A stretch of DNA of 64,000 bases from Sinosporangium album. Its GTDB lineage: Bacteria > Actinomycetota > Actinomycetes > Streptosporangiales > Streptosporangiaceae. Location of the stretch: the NCBI RefSeq assembly GCF_900100605.1, contig NZ_FNCN01000014.1, positions 1 to 64,000 on the forward strand, given 5' to 3'. Each line of letters begins with the position of its first letter. The first letter of the stretch is position 1. The notes under the pieces are model-generated. The model was given only the letters and a program-made list of their open reading frames with translations, searched no databases and was not told the origin of the DNA. Shown piece after piece: positions 1-8,291 of the stretch. Position numbers and translations under genes: made by a program.

Positions 1-1
1 T

Positions 2-313
2 GCCCACCGCATGCTGGGCGGGCCGATCGTGCTGGTGTGGGACAACCTGAACACGCACACCTCGGCCGTGATGAGGCGGCTGATCGAGGCCCGGCCGTGG
101 CTGACGGTGTTCCGGCTTCCGCCGTATGCGCCGGAGCTGAACCCGGTCGAGGCGGTATGGGCTCACATGAAGAAGAGCATGGCCAACCTGCCGGTGCGCA
201 CCGTGGAGGAGCTGGTTTCGGTGGTGCGCGGTCGGCTCAGGCGTGTGCAGCGCAGGCCTGACCTCATCGCCGGGTTCATCGCCAAGACGGGGCTGGACTT
301 CCAGCCGCCCTAA
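2..313 (+). CDS. IS630-family transposase, C-terminal part (cut by window edge)
   Basis: C-terminal portion of a DDE transposase of the IS630/Tc1-mariner group, which cuts and joins transposon ends. The reading frame is already open at base 2, so the N-terminus lies outside the window. The segment LVWDNLNTHTS carries the second catalytic Asp, and PPYAPELNPVEAVW carries the third acidic residue (NPVE in place of the usual NPIE), followed by the expected basic helix and a stop about 50 residues later. The C-terminus looks complete and no frameshift is visible. Whether the full element is intact cannot be judged from here. Confidence 0.85.
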   Translation, partial: AHRMLGGPIVLVWDNLNTHTSAVMRRLIEARPWLTVFRLPPYAPELNPVEAVWAHMKKSMANLPVRTVEELVSVVRGRLRRVQRRPDLIAGFIAKTGLDFQPP

Positions 314-508
314 CCTCAGCCTTTAAACCTCTCTAGGCGCGGCGTTGAATCAAGGCGCCGAGTAGCACACCTGCACTATCGATCTCCGCGGTAGTGCGAG
401 TCAACGGCGTTTGGAATCGGTGCCGGTTCGGAGCACCCTCCGAATTCAGATTCTCGGTCAGCCCGCATTATGGCCGGCACAGGTCGACAGAGCGAGCGGG
501 TGAAAATG

Positions 509-1120
509 TCAGCTCGGAGCGAAGGACGAGACGACCAGCCAAACAACTCCAAATGCGACAACGACCGCTATGGCAATCTCTTTCGGCCGCCAGGGAATTC
601 CGGCCGGTGCCGAGCCGACGGCTCCGGTGGGGGAGGTGGACATCCGCCGCGTTCTTCCGGCCATCGTGATGAGGACGGCCGAGAGGAGAAGGGGCCATCT
701 CACCAGGCTGGTGGCATAGGCGAACAAGTCTCCTCCATAGCGGTCGGCGTGCGCCACGACGTCGAGCAGCGCGAAGAAGAGAAGCGCCGCCGCGGTCGCG
801 GCGACGGTCAGGCGTCCCGGTAGGTCGGAGAACGTTCCGTGCGCGGTCGCGGCCAGGGCGACGATCACGAGCGGGAGGCCGGTCCTCTCGGCGTCCAAAA
901 ACCACCAGGCCATGGTGTCCCAAGGCGATGCCGGAAGCTCATTGCCGGCGACCCCGACTATGAATCCGTCGGTGGGATCCGGGAGCCGGGAGGTCACGAC
1001 CGTCCACGCGGACGCGGCGAGGGCACCGGTCCACAGGGCGATGCGATGCCGTCCCCGGGGCAGTGGCGATCCTGCCGTCAGCAGAAACGCCCCTGCGGCC
1101 ACCAGGTAGCAGATGATCAC
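509..1120 (-). CDS. Hypothetical multi-spanning membrane protein
   Basis: A 203-residue protein with about six hydrophobic segments (near residues 3-17, 28-44, 82-98, 103-122, 138-154 and 181-200), so an integral membrane protein with no large soluble domain. I do not recognise the family. The start is a GTG at 1120; a nearby ATG at 1127 is out of frame. It stands alone between the IS630 fragment and a divergently transcribed lytic transglycosylase, so context gives no function. Codon use is GC-rich like its neighbours, which argues that it is a real gene. The last residues directly follow the final membrane segment. Confidence 0.5.
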   Translation of the reverse strand: MIICYLVAAGAFLLTAGSPLPRGRHRIALWTGALAASAWTVVTSRLPDPTDGFIVGVAGNELPASPWDTMAWWFLDAERTGLPLVIVALAATAHGTFSDLPGRLTVAATAAALLFFALLDVVAHADRYGGDLFAYATSLVRWPLLLSAVLITMAGRTRRMSTSPTGAVGSAPAGIPWRPKEIAIAVVVAFGVVWLVVSSFAPS

Positions 1121-1224
1121 GGGCCATGGCAGAACGACGGGCAGGCACGAGCGAGAGCCCGGAGGGGGATGCGGCGCGTGGTGAAGGCGGGCCGGGGTGA
1201 GCTCACTCCAGTACGGTGGGGCCG

Positions 1225-2268
1225 ATGATGAACGAGCACGCGACTTCGAGGCCGGAGCGGGGCGATCGGGCGATGCGGCGGACGGTGGTTGTGCGGGGCG
1301 GTCGGCAGAGGGGCGGGCGGGCAGGTCGGCTGGCGGCCCCGGCGCTGAGCCTGGTCATGGTGGTGTCGGGGTGCAGCGCCCAGGGGGCCGCCTCGTCGGC
1401 TCCTTCCGGGCAGGCGGTGACGCGGTCGGCCTCGCCCGCGGCCCAGGAGGTGTCCGCGGGCCGAACGAAGGAGGCACCCGCGACTGCGCCGCCCACCCCG
1501 TCGCCGCCGGCCGCGGACGCCGCGATTCCCTCAGACCCGTCGCGCCTGGCCCGGTCCCTGACCACCACCTCCGAAGAGCTCCGGCGTGCCGTCGACGCCT
1601 GGCTCCGCGACGACCGGGCGAAGGGGAAGCCCCCGGAGCCGGTGGTGCTCCTGGCCCTCTACCAGCAGCGCGTCTACCGACACCTGGCCCGCGATCCCGG
1701 GCTCGCCTCCCGCACCTACGCCAAGCTGTCCGGCTCCCTGGCCGCGCAGGCGAAGGACAACGTCACGGCCATCCGGGACCTGCTGACGCTCGTGCGGCCC
1801 ATCAAGGGGGCGGTCAAGCTCAGGATCGAGCAGCCCGAATCGGCGGATGTCCTCCTGCGTCACTTCCGCCGCGCCGAACGCCGTTTCGGCGTCGAGTGGG
1901 AGGTGCTCGCGGCGGTGATGTTCGTCGAGACCAAGTTCGGCCGGGTGCGGTCACCCAGCCACACCGGTGCCAAGGGGCCTATGCAGTTCATGCCTCGAAC
2001 CTGGGACGCGTACGGCATGGGCGGCGATGTCCACGACACCCAGGACGCCATTTTCGGGGCCGCCAACTATCTGCGCGCCTCAGGCGCACCCCGCGATTAC
2101 CGCCGGGCCTTGTGGGCCTACAACCACTCCTACCGCTACGTCAACGCGGTCCAGCTCCACGCCCGCCAGATCAAACGGGACATCAGAAACTACTACGCCT
2201 ATTACAACTGGCAGGTCTACGCCGTGACCACTCGCGGCGACCGCCGGCTCAGCGGCCCGGGGGCATAA
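1225..2268 (+). CDS. Lytic murein transglycosylase lipoprotein
   Basis: Predicted peptidoglycan lytic transglycosylase anchored to the outer face of the membrane. The N-terminus has basic residues, a hydrophobic stretch and the lipobox VSGC (Cys near residue 50), then a long Ala/Pro/Ser linker. The C-terminal SLT-type domain starts near residue 223: VMFVETKFG holds the catalytic Glu, followed by GAKGPMQFMPRTWDAYG and the NYL...ALWAYNHS segment typical of the family. It resembles the protein encoded at 24321-25736. ATG 1225 or 1228 is preferred over the GTG at 1216 because GGTGGGG precedes them; an ATG at 1273 would still leave the signal peptide. Confidence 0.85.
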   Translation: MMNEHATSRPERGDRAMRRTVVVRGGRQRGGRAGRLAAPALSLVMVVSGCSAQGAASSAPSGQAVTRSASPAAQEVSAGRTKEAPATAPPTPSPPAADAAIPSDPSRLARSLTTTSEELRRAVDAWLRDDRAKGKPPEPVVLLALYQQRVYRHLARDPGLASRTYAKLSGSLAAQAKDNVTAIRDLLTLVRPIKGAVKLRIEQPESADVLLRHFRRAERRFGVEWEVLAAVMFVETKFGRVRSPSHTGAKGPMQFMPRTWDAYGMGGDVHDTQDAIFGAANYLRASGAPRDYRRALWAYNHSYRYVNAVQLHARQIKRDIRNYYAYYNWQVYAVTTRGDRRLSGPGA

Positions 2269-2606
2269 GGCGGCCGGAGACAAAAGGCGGTACGGCAGGC
2301 GCGTCGGAAGCCCGCTGCCGGTCCGTGGCGAACTGGACCGGCAGGTCGGCTGAGCGGACCGCAGGTAGATCGAGGGTAGATCGAGGGTGACGACACAGCC
2401 TCGGGACTCTGGTCTCTGGTTTCCCCACTGCCAGCAGGAGCACATTCCCTGAAAGGCCACAAATAGCGACAAGCGGAGGGGATCGTGGCCGGGGCGTGCG
2501 GCAGCGCGCACCCGGCGGTGGAATCCGTGGAACACGTGTCGGCCTTGCCGGCTGTGCAGCCGGACTGGAGCGCGGGCGCGCCGCCGACGCGCTTTCAGGA
2601 GGAGCG

Positions 2607-3062
2607 ATGTCTCATCATCACGTGCGCAGCATCGACCACACCGTCCAGACGACCAAGCGCTGGCTGGCCGATCTCGCCGAGCTGATCGGCACGGACGACC
2701 GGGAGTTCGCGCAGCGGGTCCTGAGGACGTGGCTGCACGTCGTCAGGGACGGCCTCACGGTGGACGGCACGGCGCACTTCGCCGCTCAGCTCCCCGATCT
2801 TCTGCGCGGTGTCTACTACAACGGCTGGGACCCCAGCGCCGTGCCCGTACGCAGGGACCGGCATCAGTTCGTCGAGCACTTCGCCCGGACGGGTCGCATC
2901 GCCATCAGCGACGTTCCGGGGCTCGCCTCCACGGTCACGAGATTTCTCTGCCAGGAGCTGTCGGAGCAGTCGGTCGTCCACGCGCTCGACAGGCTCCCCA
3001 GGGATGTGCGCGGCGTGCTCCTGCCGTCGGCCCCGGCCCGCCGGCCCGACGCCGCGACCTAG
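2607..3062 (+). CDS. DUF2267 family protein
   Basis: A 151-residue protein of the DUF2267 family. Visible family features are the N-terminal helix with HTVQTTKRWL, an alternating helical pattern around FAQRVLRTWLHVVRDGL, and the segment ELLRGVYY-like LLRGVYYNGWDP, which is characteristic. The biochemical role of the family is unknown; members are often found with stress-response genes (established association, not shown here). ATG 2607 is chosen because AGGAGGAG lies seven bases upstream, whereas the longer frame from 2496 has no ribosome site. It is followed after 38 bases by the baeRF-like gene on the same strand, so the two are probably co-transcribed. Confidence 0.8.
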   Translation: MSHHHVRSIDHTVQTTKRWLADLAELIGTDDREFAQRVLRTWLHVVRDGLTVDGTAHFAAQLPDLLRGVYYNGWDPSAVPVRRDRHQFVEHFARTGRIAISDVPGLASTVTRFLCQELSEQSVVHALDRLPRDVRGVLLPSAPARRPDAAT

Positions 3063-3100
3063 CCGTACGGCCGACCGTGAAGGCCATGGGAGGGGTTGTC

Positions 3101-4213
3101 ATGCGGTACGCGTCCTTCTTCGAGCGGCTTGTGGAGACGGAGATTCCTCACCCGGAGGTTTTGTCCGTGTATTACACCGTTCCCCTTGATCCCGCGGAAT
3201 TCGATGGAGTTCTGCCCCGGGTGGAGCATCTCGTACGGCAGGCCGCGGCCGACAGCGGCTCCCGCATCACGCTCGCGGACCTGCGGGACACGCTGGCGGC
3301 GACACGTGATTGGCTCGGCCGAGGGGTCGCGATGTTCGTCGCGGGCGCCAATGGGCTCTTCGAGCGCCTCAAGCTGCCCGCTCCCGTCGACGACACCGCC
3401 ATGGTGGGGACCAGACCATACGTGCGACCGCTGATCGCGATCGGGCATCGGTGCCCGCGGTACGGCATCGCCGTCGTCGACGAAGCGCACGCCTGGATCT
3501 GGCCCGACGACGAACCCGCGGAGATCACCGCCGTCACCGACGAGGCCCTGCGCAAGCCGAACTACGCGGGCTGGTACGGGCTGTCGGAATACGGGGTCCG
3601 GTCCCGCGCCGAAGGACTGCGGATCCGCCACTACCGTAGGGCCGCCGCGGAGATACGGCGGTTCATGCGGCGGGAGGGGCTCGACCTGCTTGTGCTCTGC
3701 GGGCACGATTACGAGATCCCGGTGTTCATGGAGGAACTGCCCGTGGATATGCGCTCCAAGGTGTCCGGCGTTGTCGCCGTGGACCCCAGGACCCTCAACC
3801 CCGCGAACATGAAGCCGCGGACCGACCCCGTCATCGCCCGCCGGATCGCCGAATACGACGAGAACCTGGCGGCGGCCGTCGTGAGCGACGCCGCCACGGA
3901 AAAGAACGCGGTCACCGGGCTGGCCCGCTGCCTCGCCGCCGTCAACGCCAGGGCGGTCGGCACACTGCTCCTCGACGACGGCATCCGCATCCGCGGAGCG
4001 GTCTGCCGCGGCTGCGGGAACCTCTTGGAGGCCGGGGAGCGCGCCTGCCCCGACTGCGACGCCGACGTGCGCGCGGTGCCCGATGTGCTGGAAGAGGCCG
4101 CTGTGGCCGTACTGCGGAGCAGGGGCAAGGTCGTCCCCCTGCCCTCGGGGCTGCTCGACGGAGGGCCCGTGGCCGCCCGTCTGCGCATGCCCATCGCCGT
4201 GTTCGCCCACTAG
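3101..4213 (+). CDS. baeRF-type protein (bacterial eRF1/Vms1-like release-factor homologue)
   Basis: A 370-residue protein resembling the bacterial homologues of archaeo-eukaryotic release factor 1 (baeRF, family 10-like). The middle region (about 100-220) has the RNase H-like core with IGHRCPRYGIAVVDEAHA and YRRAAAEIRRFMRREG. The C-terminal L7Ae-like part carries a zinc ribbon with CRGC near 302-305 and CPDC near 316-319, then the terminal EEAAVAVLRSRGKV segment seen in eRF1 domain 3. Relatives are thought to act on stalled ribosomes or on peptidyl-tRNA; that role is inferred here. ATG 3101 has GGGAGGGG upstream; an ATG at 3086 is possible. Confidence 0.75.
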   Translation: MRYASFFERLVETEIPHPEVLSVYYTVPLDPAEFDGVLPRVEHLVRQAAADSGSRITLADLRDTLAATRDWLGRGVAMFVAGANGLFERLKLPAPVDDTAMVGTRPYVRPLIAIGHRCPRYGIAVVDEAHAWIWPDDEPAEITAVTDEALRKPNYAGWYGLSEYGVRSRAEGLRIRHYRRAAAEIRRFMRREGLDLLVLCGHDYEIPVFMEELPVDMRSKVSGVVAVDPRTLNPANMKPRTDPVIARRIAEYDENLAAAVVSDAATEKNAVTGLARCLAAVNARAVGTLLLDDGIRIRGAVCRGCGNLLEAGERACPDCDADVRAVPDVLEEAAVAVLRSRGKVVPLPSGLLDGGPVAARLRMPIAVFAH

Positions 4214-4844
4214 CGGGGGACCGGATCCTGCGGCACCCGCCGACCCGGGGGGTCAGGGTGAACGGTCCCGCCTCCAGGCGCCGTCCGTCTTGGCGACGGT
4301 GAGTCTTGTGGCCCTTCGGGTCACCCAGTGCCCCTGCGCCCTTCGGCGGGCCCGCCGTCCGGGGATTTCCCCCTTTCGGGGACCCTGCCCCCCGTTTCGG
4401 TGGGTGCACTTACATACTCCCTGACCCGGCGCTGCGGCGTCAGGGCACTCTGTCCTAGAAGGGCATGACATTCGTCCATAAATAGGTAGATCGCCGTCAT
4501 GTGTTGACGAGCCGGCGTCTCAGGGTGGGCTGAGAGTCCAGGGTGCGGACGCGGGCTCGACGGCACCGACGGTCGCCAAGATGAAGATCTACATTGTAAA
4601 GGGATGGAGGTAGGCGCGGCCTGTCTCGACCCCTTACTCGACCCCCGGCAAGAGCGGGCCGAACCGGCACGGTCACAAGGGCGAGTTCACGCCAGACGAC
4701 GCCCACGATGACGCCCACGATGACGCCCACGATGACGCCCACGATGACGCCCACGATGACGCCCACGATGACGCCCACGATGAGGAGGCGATGCCAAACC
4801 TTCCGCGTAGAAGTACACAGACGGCTCGCCAGGCTCGCGGGGGC
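4214..4844. other. Intergenic region, no convincing gene
   Basis: A 631-base gap between the convergent baeRF-like and epimerase genes. I see no ORF with a ribosome site. Around 4419-4445 the arms CCCTGAC and GTCAGGG can form a 7-bp stem, a possible weak terminator. The stretch 4470-4610 is less GC-rich than its surroundings. The right part holds the 12-bp tandem array listed separately. Confidence 0.5.
4701..4784. repeat. Tandem array of seven 12-bp units
   Basis: The unit GCCCACGATGAC is repeated seven times head to tail without interruption. Six copies are identical and the seventh ends in GAG instead of GAC. The array sits in the 3' intergenic space about 60 bases beyond the stop of the epimerase gene. 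Twelve is a multiple of three, so every frame stays open across it, which creates spurious repetitive ORFs on both strands. Confidence 0.95.
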
Positions 4845-5861
4845 TCATCGGGCGGACCAGGCGGCGAGGACGGATGCCTCCTTGCCGGGGTCGATGCCGT
4901 GGTGGACCCCAAGCCTTTCGAGGCCGAAGCTGCGTTCGGCCTCGGGGATCCCGCGCAGCCACGTCCAGGTGTCCGCGACGGTCTCGGCCATCGGACGTAT
5001 GCGCAGCCCCGCGGCGATCGCCTTGTCCGGGGACGCCTTCCAGGTGTGAGCCGCGGGTCCGCTCTCCGGCATCCAGAGCGGCAGCTCGGTGAACGGTGCG
5101 ACCTCATGGGCCAGGACGAACTCATCGGGGACCCACACCAGCTCGGCGTGCGAGCCGGTTGTCTCGGCGATGATGTCGAGCCAGCCTCCGAAGGAGAGGC
5201 CGCCGACGGGAGAGGTGGTGATGAAGCGGTCGTTCACCGCCTTCTCCGCCTGGTCGAGGGTGAAGACGGCGATGTCGCGGGCGTCGATGCCCTGGAAGGG
5301 CGAGACGGGCCTGCCGGGGGCGAGCACCTGGCCACCCCTGGCCATGCGGGTGAGCCACCAGGGTAGGCGGCCCACGTTCTCGTAGGGGCCGATGATCAGA
5401 CCCGGCTCGATGATCAGTGAGGGGCCGTCGAAGCGCTCTTCGACGGCCCGTTCGCAGCCCGCCTTGAGGAAGCCGTAGTCACCGGCCTCGGGGCCCGCGT
5501 CAGCGGGACAGGGGTGGCGGCGGCCGGTCTCGTCGACGGGTTCGGCGGGCCAGTCCGGGAAGGCGGACAGCGTGGAGATGAACGCGTAGTGCCTGGCGTG
5601 CCCGGACAGCAGTTCGGCGGACTCGCTCACCACGGTCGGGACGAATCCGGACACGTCAATGACGGTGTCCCACTGCCTGCCGTCCACGAGCCGCTCAAGG
5701 TCGGCGCGCACCTCGCGGTCACCGCGCACCGCCTCCACGCCGGGCTGGTCGACTCCGCTGACGCCGCGGTTGAACGTGGTGACGTCGTGTCCGCGTCGGA
5801 GAGCCTCCGCCACGATCGCGCGGCCGAGGAAGACGGTCCCACCAATGATCAATACCTTCAT
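4845..5861 (-). CDS. NAD(P)-dependent epimerase/dehydratase (extended SDR)
   Basis: A 338-residue extended short-chain dehydrogenase/reductase. The Rossmann nucleotide-binding loop is at residues 6-14 (IGGTVFLGR), the conserved Ser is in FISTLSA near 95-100, and the catalytic YxxxK is Tyr129-Lys133 in DYGFLK. The C-terminal half has the substrate-domain segment FQGIDARDIA. Relatives act on nucleotide sugars or are annotated as NAD-dependent reductases; the substrate cannot be told from the sequence. It is transcribed alone on the minus strand, 64 bases downstream of the end of the SulP gene, so it could be read through from that gene. Confidence 0.85.
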   Translation of the reverse strand: MKVLIIGGTVFLGRAIVAEALRRGHDVTTFNRGVSGVDQPGVEAVRGDREVRADLERLVDGRQWDTVIDVSGFVPTVVSESAELLSGHARHYAFISTLSAFPDWPAEPVDETGRRHPCPADAGPEAGDYGFLKAGCERAVEERFDGPSLIIEPGLIIGPYENVGRLPWWLTRMARGGQVLAPGRPVSPFQGIDARDIAVFTLDQAEKAVNDRFITTSPVGGLSFGGWLDIIAETTGSHAELVWVPDEFVLAHEVAPFTELPLWMPESGPAAHTWKASPDKAIAAGLRIRPMAETVADTWTWLRGIPEAERSFGLERLGVHHGIDPGKEASVLAAWSAR

Positions 5862-5925
5862 GCGTGCATTCTTCGTCCGTGCGAATCTCGGCGCGAGACC
5901 GTTTCGCCCACAGCGCAGGCGCCGG

Positions 5926-8181
5926 TCAGCCCACCGGGAGGTCCTCGGCGGCCTCCTGTCCGGTGAGCATGTGGACTCTGGCCTGCGCGATGTCGAAGTA
6001 GATGCCGACCAGTTCCAACCGTCCCGAAGCGACGAGCGCGTCGACGCCGGGGTAGGTGCGGAGGTTGTCCAACTGCTGGATCACGTTGACGCGGCACAGC
6101 CGGTCGAGCGGCCCGGCGTCCTCACCCGTGCTGTCGGTCATGATGTAGCGCGCCAGGCTGTGGTGGCCGTGCGTGAGCCAGCGGCGCAGGCCCGGCAGTT
6201 CCTCGGCGTTCACCGCCCCGCCGAGCAGCGCCGCCATCGCGCCGCACCCCGAATGGCCGCACACCGTGATCGTGCGGACGCCGAGCACGGTGGTCGCGTA
6301 CTCGATCGCGGCGACCACCGAGTCGTCGTAAGGCGCCGCGCCGTGCCGCGGGACGAGGTTGCCGATGTTGCGCACGGTGAACAGGTCGCCTGGGCCGCTC
6401 GCGGTGATGAGGCTGGGAACGACGCGGGAATCCGCGCAGGTGATGAAAAGGTGGGACGGCTCCTGCTTGCTTGCCATCCGCGTGAGAATGGGGCGCACGA
6501 GCGCTGCGGTGCGGCGGTGGAACTCGCGGGCTCCCACCACCAGCTCGGGCTGCTCGGGGCCGTGCGCGTGCGCGTGCCGGGTCAGCGCGGACGTCCGGCA
6601 GGGCCCCGGCCGGCGCCTGCGCCGGTCGGCCCACGGCAGCCACCAGTGGTCGGGCGTGACGGGCGGGGTCTTCGCCGGGAAGACGCGCACGCCCTTGGCG
6701 GCCAGCGTGTACCACTCGTCGTGCATCTCGTCGATATCGACGGTGCCGCCGAGGCGCTCATGCTCAAGCCGCCACATGTGCAGGGCCTCGAAGGCGGCGT
6801 TGTCCATGAAGTCGACGTTGAGGTCGAGGTCGACCGGGACGCCTGCGGGCACCGAGGCCAGTCCGGAGACGAGCCTCGGCACGCCGAGGAAGGTCAGCGA
6901 CCCGCCGATGACCACGTGCCGGCGGCCGTCCGGTTCGGCGTTGACGGTGACACTGATCCACGTGAGGCGGCGCAGCGCGAGCAGCGCCGCCAGCCCGATG
7001 CCGATCAGCGCCCCCTCGGCGAGGCCGATGAACACGACGGCCGCCAACGTGACGAGGTAGATCGGCACCTCGCCGTGTCCGCGCAGGTTGCGGATGTGCA
7101 CCAGGTTGACCATCTGGACGCCGATGAAGACGAGCAGTGCGGCGAGCGCCTCCATCGGGATGTAGCGGATGGTCCAGGCGAAACCAAACGCGAAGGTCAG
7201 CACCCACAGTCCCTGCATGACCGCCGACCAGCGGCTCCGGGCCCCCGCGCCCACGTTGGCGGTGCTGCGCACGATGACGCCCGCGACGGGCAGCCCGCCG
7301 AGCACGCCGGAGATCATGTTGGCGACGCCCTGGCCGGTGAGCTCGCGATCCAGGTCGGCCCGGGGGCCGGTGTGGAGCTTGTCGACGCCGACGGAGCACA
7401 GCAGGGTCTCCACGCCCGCGAGAAGCGCGATGAGCAGTACGGCTGCCGCGATGCCGTGCCAGTCGCCCTGCGGCCAGAGGGGCGAGGTCCACACGGTGGG
7501 GTCGACCGCGAGGTCCACGTGGGTGACGTCCCACGACAGGGTGGCGGACGCCAGGGCGGTGATGGTGAGCGCCGCGAGCGGGGCCGGGACGGCGCGGATC
7601 CGGCGCGGCAGGCGGCCCCACACCACGAGCACGCTGATCGTGAGCAGTCCGGCGGCGACCGCGTGGCTGTGGTTGGCCAGAAGCTGGGCGGGCAGCTCGA
7701 TGATGTTGGCCAGGGCGGAGTGCTGGGGGCTGCCGCCGAGCACCACGTGCAGCTGGGCCAGGGCGATCGTCACGCCGACCCCGGCCAGCGTGCCGTAGAC
7801 GACGGCGGGGGAGACGGCGAGCGCGGCCCTGGCGACCCGGCACAGGCCGAGGAGGAACTGCAGGGCCCCGGCCATGATGGTGATCATGCAGGTCGCGCGC
7901 CAGCCGTATGTCTGCACGAGGTCGGAGACCACGATCGCGAGTCCCGCCGCGGGGCCGCTGACCTGTACGGCGGAGCCGCCCAGGCAGCCCGCCACCACTC
8001 CGCCGACGACGGCGGCCACGAGGCCGGCCACCAGGGGCGCCCCGGAGGCCACCGCGATGCCCAGCGACAGCGGGATGGCGACGAGGAAGACGACGAGCGA
8101 CGCGGGGAAGTCGTGCCGGAGCACCGACCCGAAACCACTGAAAGTAGGCGATCTGTCACGCAGGGTGTCCATCGGCTTCAT
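5926..8181 (-). CDS. SulP-family anion transporter fused to beta-carbonic anhydrase
   Basis: A 751-residue fusion. Residues 1-420 form a SulP/SLC26 membrane transporter: repeated hydrophobic segments, VSGPAAGLAIVVSDLV in the N-terminal core and the GVANMISGVLGGLPV signature. Residues about 425-500 look like a STAS domain (VDLDLNVDFMDNAAFEAL). After a basic linker, residues about 560-751 form a beta-carbonic anhydrase with the zinc-site motifs CADSRV and CGHSGCG. Such fusions are known and are thought to move bicarbonate or another anion while interconverting CO2 and bicarbonate at the inner membrane face. ATG 8181 fits; the alternative MDTL start lies three codons inside. Confidence 0.93.
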   Translation of the reverse strand: MKPMDTLRDRSPTFSGFGSVLRHDFPASLVVFLVAIPLSLGIAVASGAPLVAGLVAAVVGGVVAGCLGGSAVQVSGPAAGLAIVVSDLVQTYGWRATCMITIMAGALQFLLGLCRVARAALAVSPAVVYGTLAGVGVTIALAQLHVVLGGSPQHSALANIIELPAQLLANHSHAVAAGLLTISVLVVWGRLPRRIRAVPAPLAALTITALASATLSWDVTHVDLAVDPTVWTSPLWPQGDWHGIAAAVLLIALLAGVETLLCSVGVDKLHTGPRADLDRELTGQGVANMISGVLGGLPVAGVIVRSTANVGAGARSRWSAVMQGLWVLTFAFGFAWTIRYIPMEALAALLVFIGVQMVNLVHIRNLRGHGEVPIYLVTLAAVVFIGLAEGALIGIGLAALLALRRLTWISVTVNAEPDGRRHVVIGGSLTFLGVPRLVSGLASVPAGVPVDLDLNVDFMDNAAFEALHMWRLEHERLGGTVDIDEMHDEWYTLAAKGVRVFPAKTPPVTPDHWWLPWADRRRRRPGPCRTSALTRHAHAHGPEQPELVVGAREFHRRTAALVRPILTRMASKQEPSHLFITCADSRVVPSLITASGPGDLFTVRNIGNLVPRHGAAPYDDSVVAAIEYATTVLGVRTITVCGHSGCGAMAALLGGAVNAEELPGLRRWLTHGHHSLARYIMTDSTGEDAGPLDRLCRVNVIQQLDNLRTYPGVDALVASGRLELVGIYFDIAQARVHMLTGQEAAEDLPVG

Positions 8182-8196
8182 GGAGCGAACCCTATG

Positions 8197-8258
8197 GCGT
8201 GTGTCCCCCCTCTCCTAAGCCTTTGAAGAAGGGCTTTGCACAAGCGGGGGACACACGC
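8197..8258. repeat. 13-bp perfect inverted repeat with nested hairpin upstream of SulP gene
   Basis: Arms GCGTGTGTCCCCC (8197-8209) and GGGGGACACACGC (8246-8258) are perfect complements separated by 36 bases. Inside the loop AAGCC and GGCTT can pair again. The element sits between the stop of the proline-rich gene (8292) and the start of the SulP fusion (8181), both on the minus strand. It could terminate the upstream transcript or act as an operator or leader structure for the transporter. No poly-U run follows. Confidence 0.6.
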
Positions 8259-8291
8259 AAAGAAGATCGGATATGGAGGGGTAAGCGCGGT

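Noticed and set aside
4321-4566. 81-residue minus-strand frame in the 4.2-4.8 kb gap
   Set aside because: No ribosome site near any start codon and it runs through the hairpin and GC-rich repeats; no conserved pattern seen.
5659-8226. 855-residue open frame on the plus strand opposite the SulP gene
   Set aside because: Antisense shadow of high-GC coding sequence; composition is Arg/His/Gly-rich with no motif and the minus-strand gene is certain. The same applies to the long minus frame at 54450-56636.
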